DNA of 64,000 nt from Spirosoma telluris (GTDB lineage Bacteria; Bacteroidota; Bacteroidia; Cytophagales; Spirosomataceae): positions 434,001 through 498,000 of the forward strand of contig QLII01000001.1 of assembly GCA_003259005.1 (NCBI GenBank). The letters run 5' to 3'. A program made the position numbers and the translations under genes. Shown one piece after another: positions 58,137 to 64,000 of this stretch (position 1 is its first letter; each line of letters starts with the position of its first letter). The notes beneath the pieces are model-generated. The model was given only the letters and a program-made list of their open reading frames with translations. It was not told the DNA's origin and did no database searches.

Positions 58137-61100
58137 TTAAAAAGTAAGGTTTACGCCCACGGTATGTAGCCGGAAAAAGGGATAGCGGGTAAACGTATTT
58201 TCGCTGTTGGCACGCCCAACGTTGCGAGTCGCTTCGGGGTCCCAGCCATCGCGGATATGGCTGGCTTCCCATAGATCGTTACCGGAATAATACACCCGAA
58301 GTCGGTCAACCTTGATTCGCTTGGTGATACCTGCCGGCAACGTATAGCCAACAACCAGATTTTTCAGGCGAACATAGGCTCCATTTTCCACCGACCAGTC
58401 AGAAATCTGGTAGTTATAGGTATTGTAGGTAGTTGCGTTTTGACCCGTCGACAAAATAGGGTAGTAGGCATCGGTGTTCGTCGGAGTCCAGGTTTTGCCG
58501 ATCCAAAAGTCGGTTTGGCCCTGGAAGATCGATCCGAATGGTACGCGCCAGTTTCCTTCCCGGAAGATTGTTCGTTGGCCTACTCCCTGGAAGACGGCCT
58601 GAAAGTCAAAGCCTTTCCAGTCGGCACCCAGATTCAGGGCAAAGCTGTAGCGTGGGTCATCCCGGCCCAGGTATTTTAAATCGCCCGGTACAGTTAGTTT
58701 ACCGTCGCCATTGAGGTCAGCAAACATATTATCACCAATACGCACGCCGGGTAGGGTCGATGTCGTGAGTGGCATACTGATGTTATTCCCAGGTGCCAGC
58801 GCACGGGCAGCAGCAAGCTGCTCCGCTGTTTGGATGCGGCCAGCATATTCAAGGCCGAAGTAGGAGCCCAGGGCGTACCCTTCTACATTGGCGTTATAGC
58901 CCTGATTGATCACATTTGCCCCCCATAACTCACCAGTACGTTCTGGTTATCGGTCAGGCTGGCACCGATGCGATACCCAAATTGTCCAATCCGATCATTC
59001 CAGTTTAAGGCCGCTTCCCAGCCCCAGGTTTTTAAGTGACCGATGTTGGCTGCTGGCGCCGTAGCGCCCAGGACCGCCGGGAAAGTCTGTCCCAGCAACA
59101 TGTTTCGGTTGTGCTTGACGAAATAATCGAAGCTACCGGACAATCGGCGGTTCAGAACCGAGAAGTCAAGACCCAAATTGGTGGTTTCAACCCGTTCCCA
59201 GGTACGGTTCAGGCTAACCAGGTTTGACGTCGGGGCTACAGTGACAACCGGGCTTGCTCCAATAATCGGAAAGCCTGCACTGGTTGCGCCAGCCGTAGCC
59301 GATACGTTCAGCAACTGGATGTAGTCATACAGACCAATGCCGCTTTGGTTTCCGACAGTTCCGTATGAGCCCCGAAGTTTTAAATCGCTCAGGAACGTCA
59401 GATTCTTCATGAAGTTTTCCTGCGAAATTCGCCATCCACCCGATAAGCCGTAAAATAATTGCCAGCGATTTGAGGCATCGAACTTGGATGAACCATCGTA
59501 ACGAGCATTCACTTCGAGCAGGTATTTCTGCTGGTAGGCATAATTAAAGCGCCCAAAATAGGACCCGATGGCATAGTGACTTTGGCTTTCCGTTACGCTT
59601 TTGGTCGTTGCATCACCGATGCCTAAGTTTAAAGAAGGCACATTGTCATTGGCCACATAGTTTGTTCGAGCCGTGTAGGCATTGGCCTCATCACGTTCGT
59701 AGTTCGCACCAACGGTTACGCTGATGTCGTGATTCTGGCCAAACGTCTTGGCATAATTTAGATACGCATTCAGGGTTGCATAGGCATCTTTTACCAAACG
59801 ACGTGAATAGTACGAATTGGGGCGGGTAGGGTTGTCTGCGGCCTGAATCGTACCGAGGTAGTTGTACCAGGAAATTACTTTTTGTTGTTCCTTAATATCA
59901 GTAGCGGTCCAGTTGTAGCCGGCCTGTCCAACCAGGCTCAGATTCTTACTCAATTGATAACTGAGCCGGAAGTTGGTAAATACCCGGTTGTTGTATTCCT
60001 TGTTCTCACCTCCTAGTTCGGCCTGCCAGTTGGGGCTATATTGCGTTCCCCAGGCGTAGGGCTTGCCATCAACGGACGATACCGGAAAACCAGGCTGCTG
60101 GTACTGACCCATTACCGAACTGATCAGGGTTGGCTGAATGATGTCATTCTTCTCGAGCGAAATATTCGATTCAAGTTTCAGCTTGTTGGTAAACTGATAA
60201 TCGTGCGTCAGCCGAATGTTATACCGGCTGTTGGAATTCTGGCCCCATTGAAGCATACTGCCATCGTTCAGATAACCGAGCGATACCCGATAGCCAGAGC
60301 GCTCATTGCGACCCGATATGCTCAGGTTATGCTGCGTAGAGGTAGCCTTCCCCATAATACGTCTACCCAGTTGGTGTTAAAGAATGTCTGATCTTTCACG
60401 TCACCAAAGCCAGGGTTTAGCGGGTTGTTAGCAGGCGATACAGTACCGTTGTTTGTGTAGTCAAGGTAACCCGAGGCAGGTGGGTTGAGCATCAATTGCC
60501 CGAACCTATACCAAAGAAACGAAGTGGGAGCTACACCGTAATAATCGTTCGTCGTACCATCGACCAGGCCCTGGCCAAACTGCTGAACATTGATCAGGTG
60601 AGGCTGTAAACCAAGTACCTTCTGGGAAACCGAACCGTCGTATTGAATGGTCGTTTTACCCGTTTTTGCCCGTTTGGTGGTTACCAGTACGACGCCCCCT
60701 GCAGCCCGGGCACCGTAGATAGCGGCCGAGGCATCTTTCAGAAACGACATGTTTTCTATGTCATTGGGGTTGATCGAGTTCAGGGCAGCCTGACTACTAA
60801 CCGCAACTCCATCGATCAGGATCAGCGGTTCGGTGCTGTTGGTCGAGCTCGCCCCCGAATCTGAAAATTCCAGCTAGCCCGGCCTGGAGCCGCTGAGGAG
60901 CGCGTTACGATGACACCCGGCACCTGGCCCTGCAAGGCCGATAATGGATTATCGACAACCCCTCTGTCCTGAAATACTTTATTATCGATAGTGGCAATGG
61001 CACCGGTTAGCGTAGCCCGTTTCTGTGATCCATAGCCCACAACGACGACTTCGTCTAGTCCACGAGCTTCGCCTTTCAGTTGAACATTCAGGGAAGTTAA

Positions 61101-61706
61101 TTTGCCTGCAACAATCTCCTGGCGTTCGTAGCCGACGAATGAGAATACCAGTACGGCATTATCGTCGGGTATGGAAATCGAGTACTTACCGTTAGCATCG
61201 GTGGTTGTACCGCGCGTGGTATTTTTAATCGCAACGGTTACGCCGGGCAGTGGTTCGTTTTTTTCATCGGTTACAGTTCCAGAGAGTGTCTGGTCGGTAG
61301 CCGCAACGACTTTTTCCGGTAGCACAGTTGTGATTTGGCTGGTGCTATTGTTTCTTAGAATAATTTGGGAGCCAACGACCTCGTAGGTAACCTGAAGCGG
61401 GGTCAACAAGGCATTCAGGACGGACGATAGCGGTTGACCCTGTACCGATAGATTTACTTTCCGTTCTGAACGAATGACCTGCGGACTATAGATGAATCGA
61501 ACCGAGGCCAGTTTGCCAATCTGTTTGATGGCCTGCTCAACCCGCTGGTTATCAATGGTAACCGAGATCGGACGATTCAGCAATTCCTGACCCTTCCCGT
61601 CCAGGGCCAGGACCAGACTGGAAAACCAGCTCACCAGGAAAATCTGATAACAGGCTATTCGCATGATTTTGGTGAAAATCCCTCGTGGTTTTGTATTAAT
61701 TTGCAT
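58137..61706 (-). pseudogene. susC: SusC-family TonB-dependent receptor with STN domain, frameshifted
   Basis: About 1,190 residues in four frames. Order: signal helix (IFLVSWFSSLVLALDGKG), STN secretin/TonB signalling domain (ISVTIDNQRVEQAIKQIGK, LLTPLQVTYEVVGSQIILRN), carboxypeptidase-like sandwich (SGTVTDEKNEPLPGVTVAIK), TonB box (EVVVVGYGSQKRA), plug (QIRGASSTN after repair, LKDASAAIYGARAAGGVVLV) and barrel ending LHTVGVNLTF. The break at ~60850 fits one lost G in a G-run; others lie at ~60340 and ~58912. The STN domain lets the receptor signal to the FecR anti-sigma factor two genes upstream, as in other Bacteroidota loci of this kind. Confidence 0.93.
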
Positions 61707-61905
61707 AGTTATAAATAAAAATACTTGTTTAGGGTTGGCACAAAAAATCCCCTTACCCAGTACATGCCTGGATCAAACTGTTGTTACTGGGGAGGAAAAA
61801 GTTGAGGAAACTGCTCAGGTCACTTAAGCCTTTTGCGAGCAGTCAGGCTACTTTCGGAGTGGATGATCAGGTCTTTTCATAAGCATCCTGTTGGTTTAAA
61901 TTGAT

Positions 61906-61921
61906 TGGTCCGGCTGGACCA
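61906..61921 (-). terminator. Short stem-loop behind fecR
   Basis: TGGTCC and GGACCA (61906-61911 and 61916-61921) enclose GGCT seven bases beyond the fecR stop. On the leftward transcript it is followed by ATCAATTTAAACC. It is a weak candidate for reducing read-through into susC. Confidence 0.35.
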
Positions 61922-61928
61922 GAATTCA

Positions 61929-63040
61929 TCAGCGACACCCTTTGCTGTAGATAACTATCTGGGCGTCAATCACCTCGTAATGGGATTCGGTAGCCCGACA
62001 AATTAGGTCGAGCTTTTCAAATAACGACTCCGAGCCAAATTCCGCCGTCAGTTCACAGCCGGTCAGGAGGTCTACATCGTAGTTGATCACAATCCCGTAG
62101 GCGGCTTCCAGTTTTTTAAAAACGGCTACGACGGGAGTGTGGTCGAAAACGAGGGTTTGGGGCTGGCCCGTGGGTAGGGCCATCGGTTCGGGCAACGCTA
62201 CTAGCGAACGTTCTAACTGGCGATCACTGGCTTGAAATGTTGCCTGCTGATTAGGGTGAGAATAAGCGCTGGTTCGCTGCTCCCCATTTCACCGAGTTTT
62301 CCATTGGGAGGTGTCTTAAAAACCGATACCTTCCCCGTCCGAACAATCACCTTTGCTTCCTTGTCATTAGGATAGGCGCGGACAGTAAAGCTAGTACCCA
62401 ACACTTGGGTAATCAGTTGATTCGTATACACCATAAAGGGCTGCTTAGGCCGACGGACGACGTCAAAAAAAGCTTCACCAACCAGGAAAACTTCTCGTTG
62501 CCGGGCAGTAAACGTACGGGGGAAACGGAGCTGGCTCCCCTTGTAAAGGGTCACCTTACTCCCATCAGGCAAGCGGACTAACTGGCTGGCATTGCTACTA
62601 TTGCGCACTTCCTGTAACGTTCCGGCTTGCTGCTCAACCGTATGTTGATATACGGCTAAAGGTGTAGTGGGTGTGCGCCAATAAAAAAAAACAATCGTTC
62701 CTAGCCCAACCAGCGCAACGGCAGCTGCGATCCGCATCCAGTTTGTAAAACGTCTTTGTGGTTGTATCGGCTGTAGCTCGTCCAGATCCTGTGCTTTGTG
62801 CCGGTTAATACGGATACGAGCGACCTCGCTGGCTAACTCCTCATCCGACAATTCCTCCTGCGACTGCTGCATCTGACTTACAAACTGACGGGCAGCCAGT
62901 ACAATATCCACTTTATCCGGATTTGTCTGTAGCCATTCGTTCCAGAAGGCCTGATCGGCGGGCGAATTCTTCAGCACCCATTGCCGAAACCGGTCGTCCA
63001 GTACAAAGTCGTCAAACGTATAGGCTGTATAATCGGGCAT
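61929..63040 (-). pseudogene. fecR: FecR-family anti-sigma factor, frameshifted
   Basis: About 371 residues from the ATG at 63038-63040 (MPDYTAYTFDDFVLDDRFRQWV, the usual FecR start; ATGs farther upstream add unlike leaders). The cytoplasmic anti-sigma domain precedes a TM helix (MRIAAAVALVGLGTIVFFYW). The periplasmic FecR domain includes VRLPDGSKVTLYKGSQLRFP, REVFLVGEAFFDVVRRPKQP and the DUF4974 tail (FKKLEAAYGIVINYDVDLL). One break near 62262 fits a lost C. It holds the sigma factor at 63238 until SusC signals substrate binding. Confidence 0.9.
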
Positions 63041-63153
63041 AGAAGCGTCAGTAATTTCCCTGTTTACAAGCAAATAGACAGCCATTTTCGTGGCATACTC
63101 TTTTTTGTAAATCTTTTTTGGATTTTGTTGGAGCAAAGATTGATTTCTTTACT

Positions 63154-63231
63154 AACCCCTAAACGTATAATTGCAGCTGTCCAGATCGCTTACAAGCGAT
63201 CTGGACAGCTGCAATTATACGTTTAGGGGTT
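63154..63231. repeat. 38-bp perfect inverted repeat between sigma and fecR genes
   Basis: Arms at 63154-63191 and 63194-63231 are exact reverse complements with only a two-base loop (AC at 63192-63193), giving a 78-base near-palindrome. It begins six bases behind the sigma stop codon and ends 113 bases before the fecR start. Confidence 0.95.
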
Positions 63232-63237
63232 ATTGGA

Positions 63238-63831
63238 TCAGGAAAATACGCGAATAGGCAGGATTGTCCGCAATTGCGTCATGGCTCGATAGAGAAAATT
63301 GGCAACCGTTTGTTTTTCAATATCCATTACCTGGGCAATATCATCATTGGTAAGGCCTTCGTAGAATTTTAGAAACACAACTTCCTGTTGCCGTTTCGGA
63401 AGCTGATCGACTGCCTGCCGAAGACTTTGCTCCGTCGAAACCAGCACTTCATCGGCAATCCACTTATGCTCGGCCGTTAATTCCTCCGTGACGATAGTTT
63501 CCAATTCCAGCAGTTCATCGGTGATGAATGGGCGAGCTGTTTCACGACGTATCCGACGAAATAAATTATTTCGAAATGCTTTAATCAGGTAAATTGTCAC
63601 GTATGGTGTTTCGACAATAACAGCCCGTTTGTTCCAAAGCTCTAAAAATAAGTCTTGTAGACAGTCTTTGATTAAATCGCGATCTTTAGTGAAACGTGTC
63701 GCATAGTTGAACAAAACACGGTATCGCGCCTGAACCAATTGATCGAAAGCCCGTTCATCATCCGATTTAAATCGAATCCAGAGCTGCGCCATTAGCTGTT
63801 CATCCGCCGGAATTGACTGTGAGCCCGCCAT
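63238..63831 (-). CDS. ECF RNA polymerase sigma factor of the second locus
   Basis: A 197-residue PUL-type sigma factor, intact. Region 2 appears as FDQLVQARYRVLFNYATRF and LIKDCLQDLFLELWNKR; region 4 as LPKRQQEVVFLKFYEGLTND and DIAQVMDIEKQTVANFLYRA. It begins the leftward second locus and works with FecR (next gene) and the STN-containing SusC. The 169 bases upstream of its ATG (63832-64000) are AT-rich and must hold its promoter; no other gene is visible there. Confidence 0.93.
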   Translation of the reverse strand: MAGSQSIPADEQLMAQLWIRFKSDDERAFDQLVQARYRVLFNYATRFTKDRDLIKDCLQDLFLELWNKRAVIVETPYVTIYLIKAFRNNLFRRIRRETARPFITDELLELETIVTEELTAEHKWIADEVLVSTEQSLRQAVDQLPKRQQEVVFLKFYEGLTNDDIAQVMDIEKQTVANFLYRAMTQLRTILPIRVFS

Positions 63832-64000
63832 AGTTGGTTAGTAAAAAAGTTGTATGAAATATTGATATCTTTAAAACACAAGTAGAACAAGCGATACAAA
63901 CAAAAAATCTGCTCAACACGCCCTTAGGTAAATTCACAATCTTGAAAAAATACCATTCAAACGTTAGCTAAATCAAAGCTGACAACTAGTTAAAGTCAAC

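Noticed and set aside
30599..63040. Locus 2 as a true pseudogene graveyard
   Set aside because: Junctions can nearly all be healed with one base, and conserved motifs are intact up to each break, so sequence error is the simpler reading.

Overview
The window comes from a Bacteroidota genome, most like Cytophagales/Spirosoma. The evidence is SusC/SusD pairs, ECF sigma/FecR regulation, a type IX secretion sorting domain, A-rich start contexts without Shine-Dalgarno sequences, and glycoside hydrolases with Sec or lipoprotein signals. This is inferred from gene content; no 16S or marker gene is present.

Layout. (a) 1-2.8 kb: the 3' end of an HxlR-type regulator, a translationally coupled three-gene operon (small membrane protein, ECF sigma factor, four-helix membrane protein), a secreted SRPBCC protein and a Crp/Fnr regulator. 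(b) 2.8-24.4 kb: a first polysaccharide/uronate utilization locus. An IclR regulator and a KduD-like dehydrogenase read left. SusC, SusD, a GH38-like hydrolase, a GH39-like hydrolase, an SSS symporter, an SDR, an RraA-family protein, a leaderless heparinase II/III protein, a VOC protein, a zinc dehydrogenase, a secreted heparinase II/III protein, a second GH39-like hydrolase and an orphan ECF sigma factor read right. (c) 24.4-26.6 kb: TspO homologue, AraC regulator, small membrane proteins. (d) 26.6-29.8 kb: a rightward deoxy-sugar operon (aldo/keto reductase, zinc dehydrogenase, TIM-barrel isomerase, RhaM-type mutarotase). (e) 30.6-63.8 kb: a leftward second locus led by ECF sigma, FecR, STN-containing SusC and SusD. 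It is followed by a ~1,500-residue alginate-lyase/CBM3/T9SS protein, GH127, GH97, GH28-like, esterase-like, heparinase II/III, a second GH97, GH88 and a serine hydrolase. A complete RND efflux set (MFP, RND, TolC) with a Crp-type regulator sits inside it.

How the genes fit together (inference). Locus 1 should bind and import oligosaccharides through SusCD, cleave them with GH38/GH39-like enzymes and polysaccharide lyases, take products in through SSS, and reduce or cleave the unsaturated uronates with the SDR/KduD, dehydrogenase and RraA-like enzymes. Locus 2 carries exo- and endo-acting enzymes for an arabinose- and uronate-decorated plant-type or algal-type heteropolysaccharide, switched on by a SusC(STN)-FecR-sigma relay.

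Sequence quality. About 20 genes are broken by frameshifts. Of some twenty I resolved by hand, nearly all fit the loss of one base, often in a G or C run. I mark such genes as pseudogene because the frame is interrupted in this sequence, but I think most are base-calling errors rather than real decay. Conspicuous long perfect inverted repeats sit directly behind several stop codons.
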